Origin: Hypomesus transpacificus
Taxonomy: Eukaryota > Chordata > Actinopteri > Osmeriformes > Osmeridae
Direction of reading: 5' to 3'
Assembly: GCF_021917145.1 (NCBI RefSeq)
Contig: NC_061075.1
Coordinates: 2,463,038-2,527,037 of the forward strand
Length of the DNA: 64,000 bases
Under the pieces are notes generated by a model. It saw nothing but the letters and a program-made list of their open reading frames with translations, searched no databases and was not told where the DNA came from. The translations under genes were made by a program, and so were the position numbers. This document shows, one piece after another, positions 49,153 through 64,000 of this stretch (positions within the stretch are counted from its first letter, which is position 1; each line of letters opens with the position of its first letter).

Positions 49153-49366
49153 ATGGAGTTCCTGAGGAGCCTGGTCCCCACGGTGATATCAGGGGAGGGG
49201 GTTGCCCCGGAGACGGCGTTGTCGCGGGAGAAGGGGGCGGCGGCATTGCCGCGGGAAACGGGCCCCCGCCTGCTGAGCATGAGGCGCCTGAGCCTGTTGG
49301 CCATGGGCTCGACCGTCCAGGAGGAGGACGCCTCCGCCAGGCCGCCGCGCCCCACTGGCCTGAGAG
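49153..49366 (+). CDS. fryl: Candidate alternative first coding exon of fryl (A)
   Basis: A 214-base open segment starting MEFLRSLVPTVISGEGVAPE and ending RPPRPTGLR, followed by donor AGAG|GTACCC. An in-frame ATG also lies at 49063. It is far richer in GC and CpG than its surroundings and not repetitive, as expected for a coding first exon. It ends in phase 1, which fits both the exon at 50369 and the fryl acceptor at 59118. I do not recognise the peptide in other Furry proteins, so the link to fryl is inferred from position, strand and phase. Confidence 0.45.
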
Positions 49367-50368
49367 GTACCCAGGACATGCGGGGTCAGAGGTCAGCGAG
49401 GGAGAGAGGGGTCAGGAAGGGAGAGAGAGAGAGGGAGGGATAAAGTGAGGGGTCAGGGGTCATGGCCTGAGCAGTGCTGTTAGCTCTGGGCTGTTATAGA
49501 GGTGGTGGCTGTATTGTAGAGGCGTCTCACACAGTCCAGATACAGTTATTAGCTTCAGAGTTATTACGACCATAAAAGCTGTGATTGTGCAGTCCTCTCT
49601 CTTCATGTCGTGCAGCCCGGTCTGCTGTGTCCTGTAGTAGCAGGGACACGGTGACCTAAGATGTGGGTTAACGTTGAGATGGTGAGATGTTATTGTTGTT
49701 CACCGTGGCAGGTAGCTGACACGTGTTTACTCTGCACCGTGCCAGGTAGATACAGACAGTTCCTTGACTGAACCACACACTTCTGATCCTTGATTTTCTG
49801 CTATACATATACCACATGCACTACTTGTACATCGCTTTGGATACAATTTAAATGTAAAATTGGTTAGGGTGGCTCCACCACATGACTGAGCCTAGTGTTC
49901 ATCTCTGGTCACATCTGGAGACCAAACTAGACTAGGTTTTATCTGTTAGCCTTACTGTATGATAAAAGGGTTTTAGTCTCATCAGTTACCTTTAGACCTA
50001 GTTTTATTATCGCTAGACTGGGTCAGAGGGTTTGTTTTTCTCTGTGACTGAACTAATTGCATAATCATCTAGTTTGAGAGAGGCCAGAGACACTGCAATA
50101 GAGGCAGAGAAGGCAGGGAGGCAGAGGGGCATTTTGGTTCAGGTTAGAGTCAGCAGAGTCATCCTTGCAGGCAGATCTGTCCTGATAGCCCCAGTCTCGT
50201 GCTGAAGGCCCCCTCAGGGCTTTCCTGTGTGGAGGCAGCAGGGGGTCCAGACTGCCCCCCCCCCCCTGCCTCAGACTCAGCCCTGTTACAACCCTTTCTC
50301 TCTCCCCTCTTCTCCTAATCTTCTCTCTCTCTCTCTCCCTCTCCGCCTGTCTGTTTCTCCGCGACTAG

Positions 50369-50443
50369 GACACCTCCTCCATATTAGACGAGAACTCTCC
50401 TATCCTGACGATGACGATGATTGTGGTGGGTGTGGTCGTCATG
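50369..50443 (+). CDS. fryl: Candidate symmetric cassette exon of fryl
   Basis: A 75-base segment between a TTTCTCCGCGACTAG acceptor and ATG|GTGAGT donor. Read in phase 1 it encodes HLLHIRRELSYPDDDDDC and GGCGRH. It enters and leaves in phase 1, so it can be included or skipped between exon A (ends 49366) and the exon at 59118. Evidence is splice signals and phase only. Confidence 0.35.
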
Positions 50444-53126
50444 GTGAGTTGTGTGTGTGTGTGAGGGCTTTCTGAGGGGTCTATAGTGTCTTGTGGCTTT
50501 TAAGATCCTCCTGTCCTCCTCTCCTTCTGTCCTTTCTCCTTTCTACTCTCCTCTCCTCCTCTCGCTTCCTTTCCTCCTCCACTCTCCTCCCCCTCTCCTC
50601 TCTTTTCTGATGCTCTCCTCCTCTCCTCTCCTAGTTTTCGGGATGGTACTGTGTCATGTCTCAGGCAGGCACACCGTGACCTCACCACTAAGCTCGATAG
50701 AAGCTGTCTCCGGAGATTGATTTGATTAGGAAAGGTATTTGGTTAAAGGGTGCTGCAAATTTTCCCTGAAATGAAGGGTGTGTATGTGTCTGACTGGGTG
50801 TGTCCTTGTAGGATCTCTGTTTAATAGCGGGTGTTGACTGTGTGCACAGTGCCCTGTTGTTGGGTACATTTCCTGGAAAAACCAGGCCACCTCACCTCAG
50901 TTGCTGGCTATCCAGGTAGTGCTAGCTAAGTTAGCGTCTGTATTCAGGCTCCTAGCTGAGTCAGCACTGGTTTGACCTGGCTGCTGCAGCTACCTGTGTT
51001 GGCATCTGCAGCTAGAGCTGAGTTAGCATCCGTATGGTCAGACAGCAACCTGGGTAACATGAGTTAGCATCCGTATGGTCAGACAGCAACCTGGGTAACA
51101 TGAGTTAGCATCCGTATGGTCAGACAGCAACCTGGGTAACATGAGTTAGCATCTGTATGAACAGGTGACACTGGAGCCAATGTTGTCTCGGATCATGTTG
51201 CTTCTCATCAGGTTAAACCAAGGTGTGTGTGTTTGTGTGTGTGTTTCCATGGTTCTCCGTGGGTGTCTGAGTCTGGCTCTGTAGGAGCTCTCCTCCTCTG
51301 ACCTCAAAGCTGCTCTCTCCTGGAACCACTTTGCTTCTCTGGATTTGGTATTCAAATCTCTGCAAAGTGGCTTTACTAACTGCCCTGGTGGAGAGACTTC
51401 CGCGGAGACGGCAGCGATCAAGAAAATCACGCCTGGTGTTGCTGGTAGTTAGGTATCGGCTGCGTCCCGAGTGACATACTTTTACTTTTAGTCAGTACTG
51501 CAGCTGACCTTACCAAGTAGGAACTGTTGCATGCAGTGCGTAATGCAGACAAGGAAATGTACTTCTTTGCCTTGCTCTAGCACAGCCTCGTATCGGTCCG
51601 CTACTGTGAGACTTCACTGTTGACTCCTCGCCTGCAAGGTTTGGGGGTAGGAATAGCCGGTGAAGTACGCTGGCTGGCTGGTTGTTGTAGTTCACCATGG
51701 GGTGTGTGCGTATGGCGTGTGTGTCTGTGTGTCTATGGCGTGTGTTTATGTGTGTTGTTATTGCGGATGTGGATTTCGTCACCACATTTCATCATGACTC
51801 ATATCCTGCCTGCAACCACAGAGACTGACACGGTTAGCCTTCCTCCTTTTCATCCTCTTGCCCCCAGAGAGCCGGTGTGGTGGTCCTGGCCCAGACGTTC
51901 TCGAGTCAGGAAAGACGAGTCATGCTAAATGAAGCATCTATGTTCACAAGGCTCTGCCAAACTGGGACGGGACTGGACCAAACCAGTCTGGATGCAGATA
52001 TGTGTGGTGTCTTATACCGTCAGTAGTGTCGGGGTTGGTTAAACACGTGCTGATCTGAGGGCGTCTGGGCAGCGCCCTGTGCCATCCCTTGTAAAAAAAA
52101 ATGTACAGACAAAAGATAAAGCACAGACAAAAGTTACAGCTCTGTCTATCAATTGTTTTTCTTCCCCCATCCCTGGTGAAGAGCACCCAGGACAGGAAGT
52201 GCCTGTCCTGGGTGACAGGAAGTCTGAAGCCTGGCTCTGAAGCCTGGAGAGCTAGCTGTCAATCACGCAGCTACCTACTCCTAAGACCTTTGCAGACACT
52301 CACATTACAGTTTAGCTAACTGTGTCAGTTTAGCTAGCTACAACTGTACATTGTTAGCTTTGCATGTTATCTTCTACTGCTGTACATTGTGAGATTGCTA
52401 TCTCACTCTAACCACTGTTACCTTAGCTCACGCCGACCACTGCACACTGTTAGCTTAGCTAGCTTACTGCAACCACTGTGCACTGTTAGCTTAGCTAGCT
52501 CACTCTGACCACTTTGCACCGTTAGCTTAGCTAGCTATAAATTGTGTAATCCTGTCCATCCCTTGGCCTTTAATACCCTTTCGGTTGACTGTTCATCTTG
52601 TTGATTTGGTGCTGCATTCCAGAGAAACTGACTTCTGTTTACACCCAACAGAGGTGTGTGTTTGTGTATGTCGACATGGACAGGTCAGGTGTGTCTGGAT
52701 GGAACAGCGCTGTCAGTACACTGGTGTTACTGGCACAAGGAAGGACATCCCAGGATGCATTGCAGCAGGCACTGTTTCAGTCGCTCAGTGGAGTACAGTT
52801 CTAGAAGGCTTCCTTAGAGCAGGACACTGCAGAGCTGCAGAATGGAGGGGGGTGAGTAGGGAAAGGGTGAGGAGGTGGAGGGATGGGGGACTTGGGAGGG
52901 TGATGAGGAGGGAGGGCTGAGGGACTGGGAGGGAGGGGTGAGGGACTGGGAGGGAGGGGTGAGGGACTGGGAGGGAGGGCTGAGGGACTGGGGAGGAGGG
53001 GGGGGGGGGGTAGTGTGACAAAGCAGTCCTTTGTGGAGTGTGTTTGTTTACAATGAGCTGTGGTCTGTTTTGCATGAGGGGCAGTCATGTGGCCCAGGGA
53101 GAGAAAGAGAGACAGAAGAAAGCAGG

Positions 53127-53166
<40 letters not shown>

Positions 53167-54692
53167 AAGAAAGAAAGATAGATATAGAGAGGAGGCAGAG
53201 GCAGAGATTGAACCAGAGAGATAAACGGCAGACTTTGTTGGCATGCGTCTTCTGGGATGTTTAGTGAACAATGCTAATCCTCAGATCAGCCCTGTGTCTG
53301 TGGTTGTCATGTGTCTGTCTGTGTCCTTCCAAGTCCTTTGCACGCGCTCACATTCATGCACACTGCTGGCTTTGAACAGTGACGTAACTGTGCCCCCTGG
53401 GCGGGGTTCAGTGTGTTGACCCTGGCAGGTGAAAGGTCAAACGTCCAAACCAGTCTCGTGTGCAACCCTGTCTGTCGGTGTGTTTAGGCTTCAGCAGGAG
53501 TTGGGCGTGTGTGAGAAACAGAGCTTTTATAGCTGGAATGTTTTGAGTATTTTTAGCGGAGGCCTATACTTTCCTGTTTGGGTTGGAACAGTGCTGAATG
53601 AAGTTACAATGGATGTGGAAGTACACTGCTGCGGAGTGCGTGTGTGTGTGTGTGTGTCTCTGTGTGTGTGTGTGTGTGTGTGTACCTCCTTCTTCCTCTC
53701 CCCTCTCACTCTACTTCTCTTCCTCCCCCTTTCTCTCCCCCCCCCTCCTCCTCTCTTCTCTTTTCTCCTCTCTTCTCTTTTCTCCTTTCTCTTCTCTCTC
53801 TTTCTACTCTCTCTCTTCTCCTTCCTGCTGCAGTCTAAGATGACGCATCAATATTTCTGAGAAGCAAACAGGAAGTGGTCTTGTGATTGGCTAGGGGAGA
53901 GGGCTGCTGTAGTGTGATTGGGCGAGGGAGAGGGGTGCCGTCGTGTTATTGGCTGGTGGAGAGGGGTTCGGTTTTAGTAGACTGGAGCAGGGCCAGAAAA
54001 CACTCGCAGCACTCTGATGACATCACCGCCCCCCTCCCCATCCCAGCTATTGAAACAAACCCTCTCTGTGGACCAGCAGGGGGGAGGGAGCCATCACTGA
54101 GAGAGAGAACAAGAGCTAGTGAGTGAGGGGAGGAGTTGTCCACCAGCGAATGGCGAGTGAGAGCGGGCGGGCGGTAGGAGGGAGGGTTTGGGGGGGGGGG
54201 GGGGGTGGAGAATAGCTGACAGAGCTCGCAGGCTCACACAGGAAGAGGAGAGCAGAGGGAATATCGCTCCGCTCAGAGCACTCCGTTCCACCCCTCGTTC
54301 TCCCTGCGAGGAGAGCACTGCTGGGTTCTGCCAGCGGCCAGGTAGCGAGACCAACCAGGACCGGCCCAGCCAGAACCGGAAGAAAACCAGAACTGGACCA
54401 ACCAGAACTGGAAGGGAACCAGAACTGAACTGGCTTAGAAGCTGAGGAGTCTGGTGGGACTAGTGGATGGAGGACACACTGAGATCTTGACTAAGGTCCT
54501 AGTAGGAAGGAGCAGTGAGGAGCAGACAGGAGCAGTGAGGAGCAGACGGGAGCAGTGCTCTTCCCCAGGGACCTCCGTCCTCCAGCCCTCTCAGGTGTTT
54601 CTCAGGATGACCTCCCAGACCCGCTGTGGAGGCTAGGACGGCCTCGTTGACCGGAGGGGTGTGAAGAAGGAGGTGTATGCGTGTGTGAGGAC

Positions 54693-54727
<35 letters not shown>

Positions 54728-54777
54728 CAGTGCAGGGTGCTTGGCCTGTGCTGCGGCCGTCAGGCTAGATAGACGTC
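50444..54777. other. fryl 5' intron sequence
   Basis: No further convincing coding exon. It contains the 41-bp repeat at 51010-51160, GGGAGGGAGGGGTGAGGGACT units (52880-52990), GA and GT runs (53120-53180, 53640-53682), and a region from about 54100 to 54770 that should be the leader of the 54778 first exon, with a run of G at 54189-54206. Confidence 0.55.
51010..51160. repeat. 41-bp tandem repeat x 3
   Basis: Three near-perfect copies of GAGTTAGCATCCGTATGGTC plus AGACAGCAACCTGGGTAACAT. Each unit contains CTGGGTAACA, similar to the donor-like core in the lrrc66 repeat. Confidence 0.9.
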
Positions 54778-54844
54778 ATGCTGAGCCTGCACGATTCTGT
54801 CTTCTTTGAGATCAACATCAAGTCGCTGCTCAAGTCCTGGAGCT
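54778..54844 (+). CDS. fryl: fryl first coding exon (B), Furry-type N-terminus
   Basis: Encodes MLSLHDSVFFEINIKSLLKS followed by WS, with donor AGCT|GTGAGT. It matches the N-terminus of vertebrate FRY (DSGFFEISIKYLLKSWS), which supports it strongly as a real exon. It ends with one base over (phase 1), so it needs an acceptor giving two bases: the AG at 59116-59117 does, the one at 59088-59089 does not. Confidence 0.85.
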
Positions 54845-55104
54845 GTGAGTACCCTGCTAGGCCTCTCTCTCCTCCGTCCCTCTCTCTCTTTCTTCTCCTC
54901 TCTTCCCTCCCTCCATGTCCCTCCCTCCATCCTCTTCTCTTCTCCTTTCCTTTGTTTCCTCTTCCCTCTCACTGGAGGAGAGATGGAGGAGAGCCTCCAT
55001 CTTTCCTCTCGTCTCCTCTCCTTCCCTCTTCTCTCCTCCACCTGTCCCTTGTCTCCTCTCTTCCATCTCTTCTTTCCTCCATCTCTCCATCCTCCTCCTC
55101 CCGA

Positions 55105-55296
55105 GGAGTCAGATGGCTGAGCGGTTAGGGAATCGGGCTATTAGTCAGAAGGTTGCCGGTTCGATTCCCGGCCCCCAAAAAATGACGTGTCCTTGGGCAA
55201 GACACTTCACCCTACTTGCCTCGGGGGAATGTCCCTGTACTTACTCTAAGTCGCTCTGGATAAGAGCGTCTGCTAAATGACTAAATGTAATGTAAT
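55105..55296 (+). mobile_element. SINE with tRNA-Leu-like head
   Basis: The head GTCAGATGGCTGAGCGGTTA and the B box GGTTCGATTCCCGG look like tRNA-Leu. Then come GTCCTTGGGCAAGACACTTC, the conserved tail TCGCTCTGGATAAGAGCGTC and a short ATG(TA) 3' repeat. It has landed in TCTCCTC-rich DNA. About 85-90% identical by eye to the copy at 58129. Confidence 0.85.
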
Positions 55297-56773
55297 CTCT
55301 CCTCTCGTCTCCTCTTCTCCATCTCTCCTTTCCTCCATCTCTCCTCTCGTGTCCTCTCTTCCTGTGTTTACATACCACCGCGGTCTGCAACATGGTTATC
55401 TGTCAACAGCCTGCATGTCTGCTTGGTGTTTACACATCCTCACATGCAACCTGAAGATGAAAGGGCTTCCTCTGTTGGGAGGCCCAGCAGGTGAGGGGAG
55501 AAAAAGAAAGACTACTGCAGGTTAGAGGTGAGAGGTAAGAGAGAGACCAGCATTAGCAGGTTAGATGTGAGAGAGACCAGTGTTGGCAGGAGAGAAGATG
55601 GAGATACCAGTGTTAGCAGGTTAGAGGCGATGGAGGCCAGCTTGAGCAGGTAAACTTGGAAGGTCTCTGTCTGTCTTCCCGGTCTCTCACTTTCCTCCTG
55701 GTCTCTCCTCGTAGCTGTACCCAGGGGACTCCATTGAGAACCTAAACTGATTACTGATTACACTGACAGGAAGTACTCTGTCTCTCACTCATTCACTCTC
55801 TCATTCACTCTCCCTCTCTCATTCACTCATCCTCTCAATGTGAGAATGTCTCAATGAAGAAAAAAAAGTCTACGCCTTTCTTTCTTTCTTTTTCTTGCCG
55901 GTCAGCTGTCTGGGTAAATGTGTCTGCACAAGACTCCATCCGTCTCTCGCACTCTCCTCACCCTCTCTCGCCCTCTCCTCATCCTTTCTCTCCTCCTCCC
56001 CTCTTTGTCCTGGCTCCCCCTCATTCCCTCTCCTTTCCCCCTGCTCTCCGCCTGTCTCTCCTCCTCAGGGACGGCTAATGTTTCCTCATTGATCTGGCTC
56101 ATGGCTGCTGACCATTATTATTATACATCCTGAGGGGCCGCCTGCCTGTCTCTCTCTGCCTGCCTGCCTGTCTCTCTGCCTTTCTGTGTCTCTCTACCTG
56201 TCTCTCTGTCTCTTTCTGCCTGCCTGTCTCTGTCTGTCTCTCTGTCTGTCTCTCTCGGCCTGCCTGTGTCTCTCTTTCTGCCTGCCTGTCTCTCTTTCTG
56301 CCTGTCTCTCTCTGTCTGTCTTCTTACTTTGTCCGTCTCACTCTGCCTGAGAGAGAGTGAGGGTGAGGGGGAGTGAGGGTGACGGGGAGAGTGAGGGAGT
56401 GAGGGGGAGAGAGAGAGAGAGAGGGAGTGAGGGTGAGGGGGATAGGGTAGAAGGTTTTAGTAGGAGTAACTGTGACTGTTCAGACTGTTTGCATGAAGGG
56501 ATGATGCACACACCATACACACACACATACACACAGTCCATGGATCAGGCCCATGCAGACTGGACCTCTAACTCATCCCAATAGAGATGTGTGGTTGAGG
56601 ACATGTTGGGTAATCAGATTGTCCTAGTTGACCTGGTGTGATCATGTGACTAACTTCTAAAACTATGTGTTTTTGGGAGTCAGAGTGAAGCAACTTTTCA
56701 GATATGCTTTTCTTACACACATGCATACACACTGTCACACACAAACACGCACGCACACACACACACACTCTTT

Positions 56774-56810
<37 letters not shown>

Positions 56811-57039
56811 GCACGCACACATACACACACACACACACACTCACACAGTAGCGCCATCCTGCCTGGTGCTACCAGTGAGCACGATGGTTACTCAACCTGA
56901 GTGTGAGTTGGCATCTCGTTCAGTAGAAGGCCAAGCTGACCGTTGGGTAAACAACTCGTTTTTTTTTTCACTCTTTTTTCTCTCAAAAGAATGCACCCTC
57001 GGCCCCTCTCTCACCACCCTTTCCCCTCCCTCCCTCCCT

Positions 57040-57070
<31 letters not shown>

Positions 57071-57077
57071 CCTCCCT

Positions 57078-57127
<50 letters not shown>

Positions 57128-57884
57128 AGCCCCTCTCTCTCCCCTTTCTTGCCTCCTACTCTCCCGCCCTCCCCCAGTGTTGGCTGCCAGCTTCCAGTCT
57201 CTCTCTAGAAACAATGAGTAGTAACTGTCACTAACCCTCCCTGCCAACTGCTCTCTCCCGCTATTTCTCTCCTCTCTCTTTCTCTCCTCTCTGCCTTTGC
57301 TTCTTTCTCTCTTCCTCTTTCTCCGCGTCTCTGTCTATCTCTTTCTCTCGTTCTCTCTTTTTCTCCCTGCCTCTCCTCCTTCTTTCCTCCTGCTCCTACA
57401 CATATTTGATGTTCCAGAATGTTCTGGCCCCCTGCGTACTTTGCCCTCCTCAGCTTGTTCCTAGAGTCCCCCCCCCCTCCTAGCAGCCCCTCCCGACCCT
57501 CCCAGCACTGTCTATGAACAGCTAAGATGCCCCTGTGTCTGAGCCAGGGCTTCGAACATCCTGTAAAAGGCCTCTTTTCCACCCCGCTCCCCTCCCCTCT
57601 CTCCTCCAGCTCTCCTCTCTCCCTCCTGAACGCCAGGTCTAGTCTGCTACACCCCTAGTGGCCAGCATGCGTCAGCTGCATCAAGGAGTCAGATATTCTC
57701 ACCAGTGTAACTGGAAGGTGGTGGAACAGGCCAGTAGCACGCACACGCACACACACTCACCCCCGGTTGGCAGGTTTGAGGGGTGTGTTCTCCATTGTTC
57801 CTGAGGGCCAGAGGAGGAACTGAGAGCAGAGCGGCTATTTATACAGAGCTGAGGTGTGGCTGCTGTCTCACGTTGTGTAACCCT

Positions 57885-58460
57885 GCTCTCTCTGCTCTCT
57901 CTGCTCTCTCTGGCCTCTCTGCTCTCTCTGGCCTCTCTGCTCTCTCTGGCCTCTCTGCTCTCTCTGCTCTCTCTGGCCTCTCTGCTCTCTCTGGCCTCTC
58001 TGGCCTCTCTGCTCTCTCTGCTGTCTCTGCTCTCTCTGCTCTCTCTGGCCTCTCTGCTCTCTCTGGCCTCTCTGCTCTCTCTGGCCTCTCTGCTCTCTCT
58101 GCTTTCTCTGCTCTCTCTGCTCTGGGAGTCAGGTGGCTGAGCGGTGAGGGAGTTGGGCTAGTAATCTGAAGGTTGCCAGTTCGATTCCCGGTCGGTGCAC
58201 ATGACGTTGTGTCCTTGGGCAAGGCACTTCACCCTACTTGCCTCGGGGAGAATGTCCCTGTACTTACTGTAAGTCGCTCTGGATAAGAGCGTCTGCTAAA
58301 TGACTAAATGTAAATGTAAATGTAAATGTAAATGCTCTCTCTGCTCTCTCTGGCCTCTCTGCTCTCTCTGCTCTCTCTGCTCTCTCTGCTTTCTCTGCTC
58401 TCTCTGCTCTCTCTGGCCTCTCTGCTCTCTCTGCTCTCTCTGCTTTCTCTGCTCTCTCTG
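57885..58460. repeat. CTCTCTGCT/CTCTCTGGC minisatellite split by a SINE
   Basis: 9-bp units alternate between CTCTCTGCT and CTCTCTGGC, 57885-58128 and again 58335-58460. The SINE at 58129-58332 sits inside it, so the insertion came after the array formed or the array grew on both sides. The TC-rich repeat gives a false Ala/Leu/Ser frame. Confidence 0.9.
58129..58332 (+). mobile_element. SINE with tRNA-Leu-like head, inside minisatellite
   Basis: Same family as 55105: GTCAGGTGGCTGAGCGGTGA, B box GGTTCGATTCCCGG, GTCCTTGGGCAAGGCACTTC, GTCGCTCTGGATAAGAGCGT and a 3' run of (TGTAAA)n. The tail and both internal promoter boxes are well kept, suggesting a young copy. Confidence 0.85.
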
Positions 58461-58679
58461 AGCTCTCTGGCCCCAGGCTGGCCCCTCTAGCCTGCCCCTC
58501 CACTACTGGACCTGGTGTACCTTCTCTGGTCCAGCTCCTCTCTCTCCTTCTCCCTCTCATCTCCTTTCTCCCTCTCTCCCGCTCTTCTCCTCCTGTGTGT
58601 GTGCGGAACAGGTGCATCACTGTAGTGGACAGCCAGCCAATGAGCCTGCAAGGGGGAGGGAGGGGGTGACATGACACGT

Positions 58680-58713
<34 letters not shown>

Positions 58714-59117
58714 GACCTTGTTTGTTTTAAATCAGTTGCTGGGTGTGAACGTCTCCGCCGCTTCATTGAATTTTACTGGCCATGTTTTAGCCATTACTAT
58801 TGTTTGAACTTTTGGGAAGGCACGGGTGTTCCCATGGTAACCAGGAAGAAACAGGGAACAGAATGTTTCCTGGGAAAGAAGAGGTGAAAGGTCAGCTGAG
58901 CTGAGCCCTGTTCCTGGTTCTGGTCCCTGGGTTCTAGTTCCTGGGTTCTGAGCCCTGTTCTTAGTTCCGGTCCTTGGGTATAGTTAGCTAATATGTGTCC
59001 GTCTGTCAGCATCGCTGCTGCTGACCTGTTCCAGTCCTCTCTAACCCCCCTGACCTCTGCCCCCCCCCCCCCCCCCCGTGTCCCTGCAGCCTCAGCCCCG
59101 GTCAGCAGCGTGAGCAG

Positions 59118-63818
<4,701 letters not shown>

Positions 63819-64000
63819 TAGGACAGGGGTGACTAGTTACAGGTGACCTGTGACTTGTTAGAACATAGGTGACTTGTTACAGTGACTTTTTAAAGGTGTC
63901 ATGTTTGGACAGGTGACTTGGTGCAGAGGACTTGTTAGGTCATTTACAAAAAGACAAAGGTTTCTTTAAACTCAATCCCTTCCTTTAGTTATAAAACGTG

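Larger units (their letters stand above)
54845..59117. other. fryl intron rich in SINEs and pyrimidine repeats
   Basis: No coding exon seen. Contents: TC-rich DNA, two full-length SINEs (55105-55296 and 58129-58332), CTGCCTGTCTCT runs (56140-56340), CA repeats (56745-56850), (TC)n with TCCC (57020-57126), the 9-bp repeat CTCTCTGCT (57885-58460) and a C-run before the 59.1 kb acceptor. Confidence 0.7.

Noticed and set aside
55108-55180. Possible tRNA-Leu gene
   Set aside because: The head lacks a matching acceptor stem and is fused to a SINE body and tail; the same is true at 58129.

Overview
The window looks like vertebrate nuclear DNA from a ray-finned (teleost) fish. Genes are split into short exons with GT-AG introns, (CA)n, (GA)n and (TC)n microsatellites and C/G homopolymers are dense, and there are tRNA-derived SINEs with the common fish tail 'TCTGGATAAGAGCGTCTGCT'. 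The gene order matches a block of human chromosome 4. The SINE style would suit a protacanthopterygian such as a smelt, but I cannot fix the species from this sequence.

Seven protein-coding genes are supported by exon-by-exon reading with consistent splice phases: spata18 (minus, 6178-10443), sgcb (plus, 11523-14477), lrrc66 (plus, 16643-24148), dcun1d4 (minus, 26876-32372), ociad2 (plus, 33536-35313), ociad1 (minus, 36232-39218) and the 5' part of fryl (plus, coding from 49153, 54778 or 59174 depending on isoform, running off the right edge). Order and relative orientation equal human FRYL-OCIAD1-OCIAD2-(CWH43)-DCUN1D4-LRRC66-SGCB-SPATA18, read in reverse, with CWH43 missing. In human the chromosome 4 centromere separates CWH43 from DCUN1D4; here that position is about 1.2 kb of intergenic DNA.

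Layout: 1-6177 has no recognisable gene. 6.2-14.5 kb holds spata18 and sgcb head to head. 16.6-32.4 kb holds lrrc66 and dcun1d4 tail to tail. 33.5-39.2 kb holds ociad2 and ociad1 tail to tail. 39.8-64 kb is the long 5' region of fryl: a likely non-coding first exon near 40.0 kb, alternative coding first exons near 49.2 and 54.8 kb, and then the conserved Furry N-terminal exons from 59.1 kb. The genes have no common pathway. They cover mitochondrial quality control (spata18), mitochondrial/endosomal OCIA-domain proteins (ociad1, ociad2), cullin neddylation (dcun1d4), muscle membrane stability (sgcb), a membrane LRR protein (lrrc66) and cell morphogenesis (fryl).

The most unusual signal is not a gene. 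At several exon-intron junctions a tandem repeat starts at, or includes, the real splice site, so the intron carries series of splice-site look-alikes. The clearest cases are dcun1d4 exon 2 (about 29 copies), lrrc66 exon 2 (about 13 copies), ociad1 exon 7 (both sides), dcun1d4 exon 4, spata18 exons 2 and 7, and fryl at 63.0 kb. The second notable signal is an apparent one-base frameshift in lrrc66 inside a tenfold protein repeat. The third is a set of alternative fryl N-terminal exons that all end in splice phase 1. All similarities are from recall of the protein families; no database search was run.
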